A DNA stretch of 64,000 bases from Streptomyces avidinii (GTDB lineage Bacteria; Actinomycetota; Actinomycetes; Streptomycetales; Streptomycetaceae). The notes under the pieces were generated by a model. That model worked only from the letters and a program-made list of their open reading frames with translations. It ran no database searches and had not been told where the DNA came from. Numbering within the stretch: the stretch's first letter is position 1; the number at the start of each line of letters is the position of its first letter. Shown here piece after piece: positions 35,028 to 45,330 of this stretch. The stretch covers positions 496,001 through 560,000 of the forward strand of contig NZ_BMVL01000003.1 in assembly GCF_014650695.1 (NCBI RefSeq), read 5' to 3'. The translations under genes were made by a program, and so were the position numbers.

Positions 35028-36125
35028 ATGACAACCACCCTGTCCGAACGGGTGTCGCAGTCAGCCTTCGACGGCTCCATGCTCCGGGTCGTCCTGCTGA
35101 TGGATCTCCACGAGGGGACCCAGCAGCAGTTCTTCGAGGCGTACGAACAGCTCCGCCACGACATCGCGTCGGTTCCGGGCCACATCAGCGATCAGCTGTG
35201 CCAGTCCTTCGAGAATCCCTCCCAATGGCTCATCACCAGCGAGTGGGAAAGCGCCCCGCAGTACCTCGCATGGGTCAACAGCGAGCACCATGCCGAGCAG
35301 GTGAAGCCGCTCGGCGCGTGCGCCCGCGCCATGCGGCCGCTCAAGTTCACCGTCCTGCGGGAGACCGGCCGCGGCTACGACCAGGCGGCCCGCCCGGCCT
35401 CGGCCCGGCTGCAGGACACCCCCCGGCTGGGTGCGGGCATCGTGCGCCACGCCCTCACCTTCACCGTCAAGCCGGGCAGCGAGAAGGACGTCGCGGCCAT
35501 CCTTTCCAGCTACGCCTCCCCGGCCGCCCGGGTCGACGACCACACCCGGCTCTGCCGCACCTCGCTGTTCATGCACGGCAACCGGGTCGTGCGGACGGTG
35601 GAGGTCCAGGGCGACCTGATGGCCGCCCTGCGGCACGTCTCCGAGCAGCCCGAGGTTCGTGCTGTGGAGGAGGCCATCAACCCCTACCTCGAGAAGGACC
35701 GGAACCTCAACGATCCGGAGTCCGCCCGCATGTTCTTCATGCGCGCCGCACTCCCGGCGGTCCACCACATCGCCGCCCCCGAGCCCGAGACTGCCGAGGT
35801 GCAGCGGCACGCGCTCTTCTACCCGGCCAAGCCCGGCTGCGGCGCGGCACTGGCCAAGTTCCTGGCCCGGCAGGACGAGGCGGCCGCGCGCCACCCGGCC
35901 AGCCCCGTTCGGAGCAGCAGCATCTTCCAGCGCGACGACATCGTCGTCCGCCTCATCGACGTCCGCGGCCCGCTCGACGCCGAGCCCGAGACCACCTTCG
36001 GTATCTCGGGACCGCGCAAGGCGGCGGTGCTCGAACGCCTGACGGTCCGGGCCGGCAAGCGGGCCCGCCCGGCGGACCACACGATGAAGCTGATCACCGA
36101 CCGGCGGGCAGCCGCGGAGTCCTGA
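35028..36125 (+). CDS. whiEI: SchA/CurD-domain protein of the spore-pigment cluster (WhiE-I type)
   Basis: 365 residues from ATG 35028. The N-terminal 100 residues look like an ABM (antibiotic biosynthesis monooxygenase) ferredoxin-like fold ([22 protein letters not shown], seen as [22 protein letters not shown]). The rest contains two further SchA/CurD-like repeats: [20 protein letters not shown] and [20 protein letters not shown]. This is the composition of whiE ORF I and its homologues in spore-pigment clusters, a protein needed for pigment formation whose exact chemistry is unsettled. It begins the plus-strand operon. Confidence 0.87.
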   Translation: MTTTLSERVSQSAFDGSMLRVVLLMDLHEGTQQQFFEAYEQLRHDIASVPGHISDQLCQSFENPSQWLITSEWESAPQYLAWVNSEHHAEQVKPLGACARAMRPLKFTVLRETGRGYDQAARPASARLQDTPRLGAGIVRHALTFTVKPGSEKDVAAILSSYASPAARVDDHTRLCRTSLFMHGNRVVRTVEVQGDLMAALRHVSEQPEVRAVEEAINPYLEKDRNLNDPESARMFFMRAALPAVHHIAAPEPETAEVQRHALFYPAKPGCGAALAKFLARQDEAAARHPASPVRSSSIFQRDDIVVRLIDVRGPLDAEPETTFGISGPRKAAVLERLTVRAGKRARPADHTMKLITDRRAAAES

Positions 36126-36220
36126 ACCTCCCCGGTCCGGCCGCCCGGCCCCCAGTGCCACCCGCCCCCCATCCACCTCATCCGCAGCCAGGCTCTCCCC
36201 ACACGCAGGAGGAACCCGCC

Positions 36221-36664
36221 ATGACCAAACAGCCCCCACGCATCGTGGACCTCACCGAGACGCCCCCCAACCGCCGCCGCGGCGGTGACCTGCGGGCGGT
36301 GCTCACCCCGACCTCCGTGGGTTCCACCAGTGGGTTCATGGGCCTGGCGATCATGGCCCCCGGGGAGTCGATCGCCGAGCACTACCACCCGTACTCCGAG
36401 GAGTTCGTGTACGTGGTCAGCGGCCGCCTGGAGGTCGACCTCGACGGCGAGGCCCACCCGCTGCGCACCGACCAGGGCCTGCTGGTCCCGCTGAACGTGC
36501 GCCACCGGTTCCGCAACGTCGGAGACACCGAGGCCCGCATGGTCTTCCACCTCGGGCCGCTGGCCCCGCGGCCCGAGCTCGGGCACGTGGACACCGAACA
36601 GGCTCCGCACCCGGAGGGCACCGCGTGGGAGCAGCCCCCGGACCGCACGGGAGCGGTCTCGTGA
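36221..36664 (+). CDS. whiEII: Cupin-domain protein (WhiE-II type)
   Basis: 147 residues from ATG 36221 after CAGGAGG. A single cupin barrel with metal-ligand pattern [21 protein letters not shown] (seen as [14 protein letters not shown]) and a second motif [15 protein letters not shown]. Homologues (WhiE-II, TcmJ, SchB) sit in aromatic type II PKS operons and are thought to help cyclisation or stabilise the synthase complex. Its TGA overlaps the GTG of the ketosynthase gene by 4 bp. Confidence 0.87.
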   Translation: MTKQPPRIVDLTETPPNRRRGGDLRAVLTPTSVGSTSGFMGLAIMAPGESIAEHYHPYSEEFVYVVSGRLEVDLDGEAHPLRTDQGLLVPLNVRHRFRNVGDTEARMVFHLGPLAPRPELGHVDTEQAPHPEGTAWEQPPDRTGAVS

Positions 36665-37932
36665 CCCCCCGGCGGGTGGCCGTCACCGGAGTCGGTGTCG
36701 TCGCACCCGGCGGGATCGGGGTCCGTGACTTCTGGGACCTGCTCTCCAACGGCCGTACGGCGACGCGTGGCATCACCCTCTTCGACCCGACCGGGTTCCG
36801 CTCCCGGATAGCCGCCGAGGTCGACTTCGACCCGGCCGCGCACGGCCTCGAACCGGGCGAGGCGGACCGGGCGGACCGCTACATCCAGTTCGCCCTGGTC
36901 GCCGCCCGGGAGGCGGTGAAGGACGCGGGACTCGACCTCACCACGGACGAGGCCTGGCGGACCGGAGTCTCCCTCGGCACCGCCGTCGGCGGCACCACCC
37001 GTCTGGAGCACGACTACGTCGCCGTGAGCCAGTCCGGCTCCTGGTGGGACGTGGACCACAAGCGGGCCGGCCCGTTCCTGCACCGGGCGTTCACCCCCGC
37101 CACCCTCGCCTCCGCCGTCGCGGAGCAGACCGGTGCGCGGGGCCCGGTGCAGACGGTCTCCACCGGCTGCACGTCGGGACTCGACGCCATCGGGTACGCC
37201 GTCCACTCCATCGCGGAGGGCCGGATGGACGTGTGCATCGCCGGCGCGTCCGACTCACCCATATCGCCGATCACGGTGGCCTGCTTCGACGCCATCAAGG
37301 CGACCTCGCCGAACAACGACGACCCGGCCCACGCCTCCCGGCCGTTCGACGCCGACCGGGACGGGTTCGTCCTCGGCGAGGGCGGCGCCGTCCTCGTACT
37401 CGAAGAGCTGGAACACGCCCGCGCCCGCGGTGCGACCGTCTACTGCGAGATCGGCGGCTACGCCACCTTCGGCAACGCCCACCACATGACCGGGCTGACC
37501 GCCGAGGGCCTGGAGATGGCCCGGGCCATCGAAACCGCCCTCGCCCAGGCCGGCGTCGCCGCCGACGAGATCGACTACGTCAACGCGCACGGCTCCGGCA
37601 CCAAGCAGAACGACCGCCACGAGACCGCGGCGGTCAAGCGGGTCCTGGGCGACCACGCCTACAAGACGCCGATGACCTCCATCAAATCCATGGTGGGGCA
37701 CTCCCTCGGCGCGATCGGCGCGATCGAACTCGCGGCCTGCGTACTCGCCATGACCCATCAGGTGGTACCGCCGACGGCGAACTACGAGACGCCCGACCCC
37801 GAGTGCGACCTGGACTACGTACCCCGCGTCGCCCGCGCCCGGAAGCTGAGCAGCGTCCTGTCGGTGGGCAGCGGATTCGGTGGCTTCCAGTCCGCCGTGG
37901 TCATGACCCGGCCGAAGGAGATGGTCTCGTGA
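36661..37932 (+). CDS. whiEIII: Type II PKS ketosynthase alpha subunit (KS-alpha)
   Basis: 423 residues from GTG 36661, coupled to the cupin gene by a GTGA overlap. N-terminal [17 protein letters not shown], the active-site Cys170 in [12 protein letters not shown], and the His motifs INAHGSGT-type ([16 protein letters not shown]) and [14 protein letters not shown] define a functional ketosynthase. With the chain-length factor it forms the heterodimer that builds the poly-beta-keto chain on the ACP. It couples to the next gene by a 4-bp overlap, supporting 1:1 synthesis. Confidence 0.95.
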   Translation: MTPRRVAVTGVGVVAPGGIGVRDFWDLLSNGRTATRGITLFDPTGFRSRIAAEVDFDPAAHGLEPGEADRADRYIQFALVAAREAVKDAGLDLTTDEAWRTGVSLGTAVGGTTRLEHDYVAVSQSGSWWDVDHKRAGPFLHRAFTPATLASAVAEQTGARGPVQTVSTGCTSGLDAIGYAVHSIAEGRMDVCIAGASDSPISPITVACFDAIKATSPNNDDPAHASRPFDADRDGFVLGEGGAVLVLEELEHARARGATVYCEIGGYATFGNAHHMTGLTAEGLEMARAIETALAQAGVAADEIDYVNAHGSGTKQNDRHETAAVKRVLGDHAYKTPMTSIKSMVGHSLGAIGAIELAACVLAMTHQVVPPTANYETPDPECDLDYVPRVARARKLSSVLSVGSGFGGFQSAVVMTRPKEMVS

Positions 37933-39155
37933 CCAGCCGTACGGTCATCACGGGCATCGGGGTCGTCGCGCCGAACGGCGTGGGCGCCGACGCCTTCTGG
38001 AAGGCGACCCAGTCCGGTCTCAGCGTGCTGGACCGGGTCACCAGGGCGGGCTGCGAGCACCTGCCGCTGCGCGTCGCGGGCGAGGTCCGGGGCTTCGACC
38101 CCGGCGCCATGGTCGAGGACCGCTTCCTCGTCCAGACCGACCGCTTCACCCACCACGCCCTCGCCGCGGCGGACCTCGCCCTGGAGGACGCCCGGCTCGG
38201 CCGGGCCGACTACGAGGGCGACCCCTTCTCCGTGGGCGTCGTCACCGCCGCCGGATCCGGCGGCGGTGAGTTCGGGCAGCGCGAGCTGCAGCACCTCTGG
38301 GAGCAGGGGCCGCGCTTCGTGGGCCCGTACCAGTCGATCGCCTGGTTCTACGCCGCGAGCACCGGCCAGATCTCCATCCGGCGCGGGCTGAAGGGCCCGT
38401 GCGGGGTCGTGGCCAGCGACGAGGCGGGCGGACTGGACGCCTTCGCGCACGCCGCCCGGGCGATCCGCCAGGGCAGCCGGGCCATGCTCGTCGGGGCGAC
38501 GGAGGCACCGCTGGCGCCGTACTCCATCGTCTGCCAGCTGGAGTACGAGGGGCTGAGCACCGGGGAGGACCCGGAGCGGGCCTACCGGCCGTTCACCGAC
38601 AAGGCCTGCGGGTTCGTCCCCGCCGAGGGCGGCGCGATGTTCGTCGTCGAGGACGAGGACGAGGCCCGCCGCCGCGGCGCCACCGTACGGGCCGTCCTGG
38701 CCGGCCACGCAGCGACCTTCACCGGCACCCGGCGACGGGACGTGTCCGGCGAGGGGCTGGCCCACGCCATCCGGGGCGCCCTCCGGGAGGCCGACTGCGC
38801 TCCCGAGGAGATCGACGTCGTCTTCGCCGACGCCATCGGGACCCCGGAGGCCGATGCCGCCGAGGCGGCGGCCATCGCCGACGCCCTCGGCGCGTACGGG
38901 CGGAAGGTGCCGGTCACGGCGCCCAAGTCCGGTACCGGCAGGGCCTACTGCGCGGCTCCCGCGCTGGACACGGCGGCCGCGGTCCTGGCCCTGGAGCACG
39001 GCGTCGTCCCGCCGACCCCGAACGTCTACGACGTGTGCCACGACCTCGACGTGGTGACGGGCAGCGCCCGCGCCGCGGAGCTGCGCACCGCGCTGGTGCT
39101 GAGCCGGGGCCGGATGGGGTCGAACGCCGCGCTCGTCGTCCGCAAGGGCGCGTAG
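37929..39155 (+). CDS. whiEIV: Type II PKS chain-length factor (KS-beta/CLF)
   Basis: 408 residues from GTG 37929. A KS-like fold in which the nucleophile Cys is replaced; the motif here is [12 protein letters not shown] with Glu165 where most CLFs carry Gln (xxQAGG). It pairs with KS-alpha to set chain length and, in Gln-type CLFs, decarboxylates malonyl-ACP for priming. The Glu may alter priming. The C-terminal half keeps [21 protein letters not shown] (seen as [14 protein letters not shown]). Stop overlap with KS-alpha is 4 bp. Confidence 0.93.
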   Translation: MTSRTVITGIGVVAPNGVGADAFWKATQSGLSVLDRVTRAGCEHLPLRVAGEVRGFDPGAMVEDRFLVQTDRFTHHALAAADLALEDARLGRADYEGDPFSVGVVTAAGSGGGEFGQRELQHLWEQGPRFVGPYQSIAWFYAASTGQISIRRGLKGPCGVVASDEAGGLDAFAHAARAIRQGSRAMLVGATEAPLAPYSIVCQLEYEGLSTGEDPERAYRPFTDKACGFVPAEGGAMFVVEDEDEARRRGATVRAVLAGHAATFTGTRRRDVSGEGLAHAIRGALREADCAPEEIDVVFADAIGTPEADAAEAAAIADALGAYGRKVPVTAPKSGTGRAYCAAPALDTAAAVLALEHGVVPPTPNVYDVCHDLDVVTGSARAAELRTALVLSRGRMGSNAALVVRKGA

Positions 39156-39173
39156 CAAGAAGGGAGAACAGGG

Positions 39174-39909
<736 letters not shown>

Positions 39910-39929
39910 GACGAAAGGCAGGCACCGGG

Positions 39930-40271
39930 ATGAACCAGCCGCACCGCGCCCTCATCGTCGCCCGGATGGCACCGGGATCGGCACCGGACATCGCCGACCT
40001 CTTCGCGGGCTCCGACGCGGGTGAACTCCCGCACCTGGTAGGGGTCACGCGCCGCAGCCTGTTCCAGTTCGGCGACGTCTACCTGCACCTGATCGAGTCG
40101 GACCGGCCGCCCGGCCCGGCCATCGCGAAGGTCACCGAGCACCCCGAGTTCCGGGACCTCAGCGACCGGCTGACCGCCTACATCAGTCCGCACAACCCGG
40201 ACACGTGGCGCAGTCCGAAGGACGCCATGGCCCACGAGTTCTACCGCTGGGAGAACCCCGACGCGAAGTGA
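39930..40271 (+). CDS. whiEVII: TcmI family polyketide cyclase (WhiE-VII type)
   Basis: 113 residues. The ferredoxin-like cyclase fold is indicated by HRALIVARMAPGSAPDIADLFA (seen as ALIVARMAPGSAPDIADL), GVTRRSLFQFGDVYLHLIE and the C-terminal MAHEFYRWE. TcmI-like enzymes catalyse late ring closure of aromatic polyketides. It is the last gene of the pigment operon; a 14-bp terminator stem follows. Confidence 0.92.
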   Translation: MNQPHRALIVARMAPGSAPDIADLFAGSDAGELPHLVGVTRRSLFQFGDVYLHLIESDRPPGPAIAKVTEHPEFRDLSDRLTAYISPHNPDTWRSPKDAMAHEFYRWENPDAK

Positions 40272-40285
40272 CCCGCGGCCCGGAC

Positions 40286-40315
40286 GGGACCCGCACACCG
40301 GAGTGTGCGGGTCCC
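40286..40315 (+). terminator. Terminator at the end of the pigment operon
   Basis: GGGACCCGCACAC and GTGTGCGGGTCCC pair perfectly over 13 bp (14 with the flanking C-G) around loop CGGA, starting 14 bp after the cyclase stop. Confidence 0.88.
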
Positions 40316-40438
40316 GCCGCGCGTGGCCGGTCCGGAAGCCCGGCTGCGGCGGATGCGTGCCGCCGGTCCGGAGCCGGCCGGGCGGTGGCCCACCGAGCGA
40401 AGCCTTGCCGAGTGGAGCAGAGAGCAGGAGGAGACGGA

Positions 40439-41146
40439 ATGAACCCGACCGACCGCGACCACTTCCCGGCGGATCCGGCCCGTCCGCACGACGGCGCCGC
40501 AGCCCGCGAGTCCCTGCACGTCCTCGTCCTGTCCGGATCCTTGCGCACCGGGTCCGTCAACACCCGCCTCGGCTCCCTGGTCGCGGCACTGGTGACCCGG
40601 GCCGGCGCCACCGCCGAGGCCGCCACGCTCGGCGACTTCCCGATGCCGCCGTACGACGGTGACGCGGAGGCCGACGAGGGACTGCCGCCGGGGGCACTCG
40701 CCCTGTGCGAGCGGATCGCGGCCGCGCAGGCGCTGATCATCGCCTCGCCCGAGTACAACGCCTCCGTCCCCGGAGTCCTGAAGAACGCCATCGACTGGGT
40801 CTCCCGCTACCGTCCGCAGCCCTTCAAGGACAAGCAGACGCTGCTGGTCTCGGCCTCGCCCTCGATGGTCGGCGGCAACCGCGGACTGTGGGCCCTGCGC
40901 ATCCCGCTGGAGCACCTCGGCGCGCGCGTCTACCCCGACATGTTCAGCCTGGCGGGCGCGCACCAGGCATTCACGGGCGACGGCGCCCTCACCGACCCGG
41001 GCCTCGGCGAGCGACTCACCACGACGATCGGCTCCTTCCTCGACCTCGCCGAGGCCGACACCCGCTACCTGTGCCTGCAGCGCCGCTGGTACGAGTTCCT
41101 CGGCGACCGCACCGACGCACCGGTCACCTCCCGCGCCCAGGACTGA
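40439..41146 (+). CDS. NADPH-dependent FMN reductase
   Basis: 235 residues from ATG 40439 behind CAGGAGGAG. Flavodoxin-like fold with the phosphate loop LVLSGSLRTGSVNTRL near residue 30 and IIASPEYNASVPGVLKNAIDW near residue 100 (seen as SPEYNASVPGVLKNAIDW), the hallmark of the FMN_red family (chromate/quinone/azo reductases). A 30-residue polar leader precedes the fold. It lies beyond the pigment-operon terminator, so it is probably separate, though it could feed reduced flavin to oxygenases. Confidence 0.88.
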   Translation: MNPTDRDHFPADPARPHDGAAARESLHVLVLSGSLRTGSVNTRLGSLVAALVTRAGATAEAATLGDFPMPPYDGDAEADEGLPPGALALCERIAAAQALIIASPEYNASVPGVLKNAIDWVSRYRPQPFKDKQTLLVSASPSMVGGNRGLWALRIPLEHLGARVYPDMFSLAGAHQAFTGDGALTDPGLGERLTTTIGSFLDLAEADTRYLCLQRRWYEFLGDRTDAPVTSRAQD

Positions 41147-41212
41147 TCATCATCGGCCACAAGGGGTGAGCTATGTTTGAGCGCGAGTGACATGAGTTAG
41201 GGAGGCCCTCGA

Positions 41213-42130
41213 GTGTCATCGGGGCAGCAGGCACGCGCACAAGCGGCTGCGATCACACCAGGGGGTCAGTCGTCCGAGGAGGTTCGCCCCCCGGCCGACC
41301 GGCTCCTCGCGCTCTTCGACGGCCGCCGGCTTTCCCCCGGCCAGCGCCGCATCGCCCAGTACCTGATCGACCACCTCACCGAGGCGGCGTTCCTCTCGAT
41401 CACCGAGCTCGCCGAGCGGGTGGGCGTGAGCCAGCCCTCCGTGACCCGCTTCGCCGCGTCCCTCGGCTTCAGCGGCTACCCCGCCCTGCGCGACGTGCTG
41501 CAGCCGATCGCGCTCAGCGCGGTCGCCGGCGCCCCGGACACCCGCGAGCAGATCCGCCGCAATGAGCTGCAGGAAGCCGTCGACGCCGAGATCGAGAACC
41601 TGGAGAACGTCCGCAGGCTGCTCGCCGACACCGACCAGGTGCTGAACATCGGCCGCGAGCTGGCGGCCTCGGTGCCGCTGACCGTTCTGGGCCTGCGCAT
41701 CTCGGTCTCCCTCGCGGAGTACTTCGCGTACGCGGCCCGGCGCATCCACCCCGACGTACGCCTGGTGACGCGCGGCGGCAGCGTCGCCTTCGACGCGCTG
41801 CTCCAGTCCCGGGCGGCCGGCGGGACCTGGGTGCTGGCCTTCGCCATGCCGCGGCACGCGAAGGAGACGCTGGCCGCCATCCGTGCCGCCCGCAGTACGG
41901 GGCTGCGCGTGGTGCTGATCACGGACCCCACCCTGGGGCCGCTGGTGGACGAGGCGGACGTGGCGCTGACGGCGGGGACGGGGTCCCGGCTGGTTTTCGA
42001 TTCGTACGCGGCGCCCGGGATGCTGTCCGCGGCCCTGCTGCAGGCCATGGCCGATGCGGATCCGGAGCGGACCCAGGCACGTCTGGAGGGCTACGAGCAC
42101 GTGGCCGATCAGCACGGCTTCTTCCTTTAG
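41213..42130 (+). CDS. MurR/RpiR family transcriptional regulator
   Basis: 305 residues with a GTG start. An N-terminal RpiR helix-turn-helix (FLSITELAERVGVSQPSVTRFAASLGFSGY, seen as ITELAERVGVSQPSVTRFA, residues 60-90) is followed by a SIS phosphosugar-binding domain (about 130-290; VLGLRISVSLAEYFAYAARR and VVLITDPTLGPLVDEADVAL). It should sense a phosphosugar. A 14-bp palindrome with AT-rich core lies 46 bp after its stop and may be its operator for the gene downstream. Confidence 0.9.
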   Translation: MSSGQQARAQAAAITPGGQSSEEVRPPADRLLALFDGRRLSPGQRRIAQYLIDHLTEAAFLSITELAERVGVSQPSVTRFAASLGFSGYPALRDVLQPIALSAVAGAPDTREQIRRNELQEAVDAEIENLENVRRLLADTDQVLNIGRELAASVPLTVLGLRISVSLAEYFAYAARRIHPDVRLVTRGGSVAFDALLQSRAAGGTWVLAFAMPRHAKETLAAIRAARSTGLRVVLITDPTLGPLVDEADVALTAGTGSRLVFDSYAAPGMLSAALLQAMADADPERTQARLEGYEHVADQHGFFL

Positions 42131-42439
42131 CCCCTTCCGATCTGGTTCACCAGGCGATATTCAGCCCTCGAAGTGCATGAAATTTTTCATACGCTTGCCT
42201 ACTCGACGGTATATATGTTTACTGGCGACGGCGCTCCGGATCCACCAGATGCCAAGGGGGACCCCCAGTCCTCCCGAACACACGCGCGGCACGACGAACC
42301 TCCTCACGTCGCGACCGCGCGTCGGGTCCAGGCTTTGGATCCCGCAGAGCGCCCATGGCGGCCTCGGTCAACCCCTGGGCCGAGGCCGCCCCTCAGAACG
42401 TCTCGATCAGAGTTCGACACCCACTCGGAAGTGACGAGA
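42131..42439. other. Intergenic region after the RpiR gene
   Basis: About 310 bp without a supportable gene. Its left part (42176-42225) is strikingly AT-rich for this genome and contains the palindrome listed separately plus a promoter-like TTGCCT, 17 bp, TTTACT pair (42195-42223). The right part is normal GC-rich leader for the gene at 42440. Confidence 0.5.
42177..42190. promoter_or_regulatory. AT-rich palindrome, candidate RpiR/MurR operator
   Basis: ATGAAA-TT-TTTCAT: 6-bp inverted arms with a 2-bp spacer, just upstream of a promoter-like sequence. RpiR-family operators commonly have TGAAA-type arms around an AT core. The position next to an RpiR gene makes it a plausible autoregulatory or target site. 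Confidence 0.5.
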
Positions 42440-42826
42440 ATGCCTCAGACGGCCACGTTTACCCTCAGCCCCGACTGGCCCATGCAGGTCAAGGCGCCAG
42501 GGACGCACGACTGGGAGCGCACGGCCACCCGCTGGCTGCGGGACCTGCTCCCGGCCCGCTACGGCGGCTACCTGACGCTCACCCGTCACCACGCACTCCT
42601 GGCCCGGCACGTCCAGCTCCAGCTGCAGCACGAGATGCGCGCGGTGCGGGCGGCCCTCCAGACCAGCCGCGCCGAGTTGCCCATGATGGGCATCGCCGAG
42701 TCGGTCATCGAGAACTCCATCCGGATGTACGCGGTGGAGCTGGAGCAGCTGGGCCGGCTGGCCCGCGGTGCGCGCCTCGTGTCCGACGCCCTGCTCGTCG
42801 GCACCCCCGCCCAGCGCAGGCGCTGA
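42440..42826 (+). CDS. Conserved hypothetical protein
   Basis: 128 residues from ATG 42440 (GGAAGTGACGAG upstream); an in-frame GTG 9 bp earlier is possible. Largely helical, with TRHHALLARHVQLQLQHEMRAVRAAL (seen as ARHVQLQLQHEMRAVRAAL) forming a long amphipathic helix and a C-terminal helix rich in Leu/Ala/Arg. No membrane segment, signal or known motif. It resembles small conserved streptomycete proteins without assigned roles. It follows the AT-rich promoter region. Confidence 0.7.
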   Translation: MPQTATFTLSPDWPMQVKAPGTHDWERTATRWLRDLLPARYGGYLTLTRHHALLARHVQLQLQHEMRAVRAALQTSRAELPMMGIAESVIENSIRMYAVELEQLGRLARGARLVSDALLVGTPAQRRR

Positions 42827-42884
42827 CCGGGAGCAGCGACCCCGTCCTCGGGTCGGGAGTCCTCGGTACGGGAGCGGGGGCTCG

Positions 42885-43271
42885 CTAGCGGGCGCTCTGC
42901 GTGGGCTGCCAGGAGCGCAGCCGGGCCGCCACCTCGAAGACGGTGGCACGCAGCGTGCGGATGTCGGTGATCAGGTCGCGCCACTGCTCGTAGGTGGCGT
43001 CCACGGCCTCGCCCGAGGCCTCGATGTACGCGACGGCCACCCCGTAGGCGAAGTACTCGTTCGAGTCGGGCAGCGGCCGGAGCAGTACGATGGCGTCGAG
43101 CAGCGCGGCCGCGCGCCAGTAGGCGTCCGGGTCGTCCACTTCCAGGCTCGGCGTGTTCACCCGGTGCCGGGCCACGGCGGCGACCAGGGCGGAGTGGTCG
43201 GCCACCGCCACGTCCTTGAACAGTGCCTCCTGCCGCTCCAGCAGCCAGCGGTGATCGATGTGCAGTTCCAC
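42885..43271 (-). CDS. Doc/Fic-like protein with degenerate active site
   Basis: 128 residues. The all-helical fold and the blocks HIDHRWLLERQEAL, LVAAVARHRVNTP and YFAYGVAVAYIEASGE match streptomycete proteins annotated as Doc-type toxins. The Fic signature HPFxDGNKR is replaced by RPLPDSNEY near residues 65-73, so both the catalytic His and the phosphate-binding GNKR are lost. It is therefore unlikely to modify targets and may have a structural or antitoxin-like role. No antitoxin gene is obvious on either side. Confidence 0.68.
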   Translation of the reverse strand: MELHIDHRWLLERQEALFKDVAVADHSALVAAVARHRVNTPSLEVDDPDAYWRAAALLDAIVLLRPLPDSNEYFAYGVAVAYIEASGEAVDATYEQWRDLITDIRTLRATVFEVAARLRSWQPTQSAR

Positions 43272-43340
43272 GCGTCCGAGTATCCCCGCCCGAGGCCCGG
43301 CCGTGGGGCGTTTCGGGTCGGGCGGGGACGCCTCTCGGGG

Positions 43341-44198
43341 TTACGGCTTGGGCAGCGTGCAGCCGGGGCGGTTCAGATCGATCGTGTTGCCGGGGGCTAT
43401 GCACGGGACGACGATGTACGTCTGCTGCGCGTAGTTGATGCCCTGGCGGACCGTCACGTTGCCGTTCTGGTCGACCTCGCACGGGTTGTTCACCGTGCAG
43501 CGGCCGCCGTCCTCGTTGCCCGTGTTGTTGACGGCGACGACCTTGCCGGTCGTCGTGTCGATCACCGGCGAACCGGAGGTGCCGCCGATGGTGTTGCAGG
43601 CCGAGGTGTAGCGGACCGAGTCCTTCCAGGTCCAGTCGCCCTCCTTGAGGCGGTAGGCGAAGCCGTCCACGGAGCAGCTGTAGGTGCGCTTCCAGTAGCC
43701 GGAGACCACCTTGATCGCCGAGCCCTGGGCCGGGCGGACGTCGCCCAGGGTGAGCGCGGTGATGCCGTACTGGCTCTGGATCTGCGCGTAGGTCCGCGTC
43801 AGCCGGTAGATCGAGATGTCGGTGTCGGTCATCGTCGCGTACGCGATCCTGCTGGCGCGGAGCGTCCCGACCTTCGATCCCGCGGCATTGAGCAGGGAGA
43901 ACGAGCGGGTGGACGGGCGGTCCGCGATGACCTCTCCGGCTGCCGGGAAGCCCGACTCCAGGCAGTGCCCGTTCGACAGGACGAGCGCGAGGTCGCCGGG
44001 CTGGGACGCGGGCGCGCGGACGACGGAGCCGGAACAGTTGCTGAGTGCCACGGTGCCCGCGTAGGTGACCGCGACGGCGGTGGCGCCGGGAGCGGTCGCC
44101 GTGGGTGCGGAGGGCGCGGTGGGCGCGGCCACGGCGGGGGTGGCCGCCGCTCCCAGCAGGAGCAGGGAGAGTAACGCGCCGACGAGAGGTTTCTTCAT
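43341..44198 (-). CDS. Secreted trypsin-like serine protease (S1 family)
   Basis: 285 residues from ATG 44198. A signal peptide (1-24) precedes a short Ala/Pro/Thr-rich stretch and an S1 domain with the triad His78 in SNGHCLE, Asp in MTDTDISIYRL and Ser in GGTSGSPVID. Cysteines are placed for two or three disulfides. It is related to the glutamyl-endopeptidase/Tsr-like group of bacterial S1 enzymes rather than classic trypsin. Extracellular proteolysis is the expected role. Confidence 0.88.
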   Translation of the reverse strand: MKKPLVGALLSLLLLGAAATPAVAAPTAPSAPTATAPGATAVAVTYAGTVALSNCSGSVVRAPASQPGDLALVLSNGHCLESGFPAAGEVIADRPSTRSFSLLNAAGSKVGTLRASRIAYATMTDTDISIYRLTRTYAQIQSQYGITALTLGDVRPAQGSAIKVVSGYWKRTYSCSVDGFAYRLKEGDWTWKDSVRYTSACNTIGGTSGSPVIDTTTGKVVAVNNTGNEDGGRCTVNNPCEVDQNGNVTVRQGINYAQQTYIVVPCIAPGNTIDLNRPGCTLPKP

Positions 44199-44428
44199 GT
44201 GGGGGTTCCCCTCTGAATGACATGCGACCGGAGGTCCTCCGGTTGTCATGCGCATTGTTGGGAGCCCAGCTCCAAGTCGCAAGGGTGCATGGCCAGTTGG
44301 CGCCATGCCCGGGAGAGGGGTCCCGGGGCGGGCACAGGACTCCCGGATCCGACCTCCGCAAGGGTGTTCCGCCCCGGTGGCTTTGCCTCCTACGGTCGGT
44401 GCAGCACAGTTCGGGACCAGGAGGCAAC

Positions 44429-44935
44429 GTGAAGCGCGAGATCGACATCGACCAGCTGGTGACGGCGATGAAGGCGGTCGACGAGGCGGGGCGGCTCTTC
44501 GAGGAGGCGCGCGCCGTGTACGAGGCGCGCGGCCTCAAGAGGATCAGCGACGACTTCAAGGTGGCAGGCGGCTCGGTCCAGACCCTCCAGGGAGCCGAGG
44601 AGATGGCCCTCGGAGCCCGCAAGTACCTCGCCGAACTGGCGACCGTCGCCGGCTACGCGGCCGCAGGCCTCCAGGAGCGCGCGGGAGAGAGACCCGAGAC
44701 CGCCCGGGCCGGGTTCCCGGGCATCGCGGGCGGCGGCGCCCGGATGGCCCGCCCGCTGCTCGATCCGACCCTGGAGGGACTGCGGCTGCTGCTGGCCGTC
44801 GACTACTTCGAGCCCGCCTTCAAGGCGGCGATCGAGGACGTCGTGCGGGCGGAGAAGGCGACCTACCCCGACCCCGCCTCGTTCCGCATCCCCAAGCGGG
44901 CCGACCGCCCCGCCAAGGCCGCCCGTACGCCCTGA
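44429..44935 (+). CDS. Hypothetical helical protein
   Basis: 168 residues from GTG 44429 with CCAGGAGG 5 bp upstream. Mostly helical (IDQLVTAMKAVDEAGRLF, EEMALGARKYLAELATVAGY), with a basic C-terminal tail (KRADRPAKAARTP). No signal peptide or known motif. It is divergent from the protease gene and 83 bp before a small hypothetical gene on the same strand. I do not recognise a family. Confidence 0.7.
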   Translation: MKREIDIDQLVTAMKAVDEAGRLFEEARAVYEARGLKRISDDFKVAGGSVQTLQGAEEMALGARKYLAELATVAGYAAAGLQERAGERPETARAGFPGIAGGGARMARPLLDPTLEGLRLLLAVDYFEPAFKAAIEDVVRAEKATYPDPASFRIPKRADRPAKAARTP

Positions 44936-45018
44936 GGCCCGGGGGCGCGACGCGCCGAACGGGCCCGACCGGCGTCGCCCGGGGTGCCGGGCCGGTCCGA
45001 GGGGGCGAGGCTGGGGGT

Positions 45019-45270
45019 ATGCATCATGCACCCGTCGTCGTGCACCGGATCTTCCCCTCGGGAGGCCGGCAGGTGACCCTGCGGACCTCGAACGGAGAGG
45101 AGTCGCTGGGCCTCGCCCGATCCGACGAGGACGTCATCGAGTTCCTGCGCAGAGCCGGCATGCCGGACCCCGACGACGTGGTCCTCGGTGGCACCGAGCT
45201 GCTGGTGGACTGGGAAGGGGACACCCCCCACGTGTACGAGGCCGATCTGCCGACCGAGGACCTTCCCTGA
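45019..45270 (+). CDS. Hypothetical small acidic protein
   Basis: 83 residues from ATG 45019. The sequence VVVHRIFPSGGRQVTLRT, DEDVIEFLRRAGMPDPDDVV and ELLVDWEGDTPHVYEA suggests a compact alpha/beta domain. It is acidic and cytoplasmic. An octamer ACCGCCTG is repeated three times just after its stop (45271-45294). Function unknown. Confidence 0.65.
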   Translation: MHHAPVVVHRIFPSGGRQVTLRTSNGEESLGLARSDEDVIEFLRRAGMPDPDDVVLGGTELLVDWEGDTPHVYEADLPTEDLP

Positions 45271-45330
45271 CCGCCTGACCGCCTGACCGCCTGCGCGCGA
45301 GTGCCCGGGGCCGGGGGCCGACCGGGCCGG

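Noticed and set aside
45271..45294. Three copies of ACCGCCTG after the small hypothetical gene
   Set aside because: Too short and few to call a meaningful repeat; noted only.
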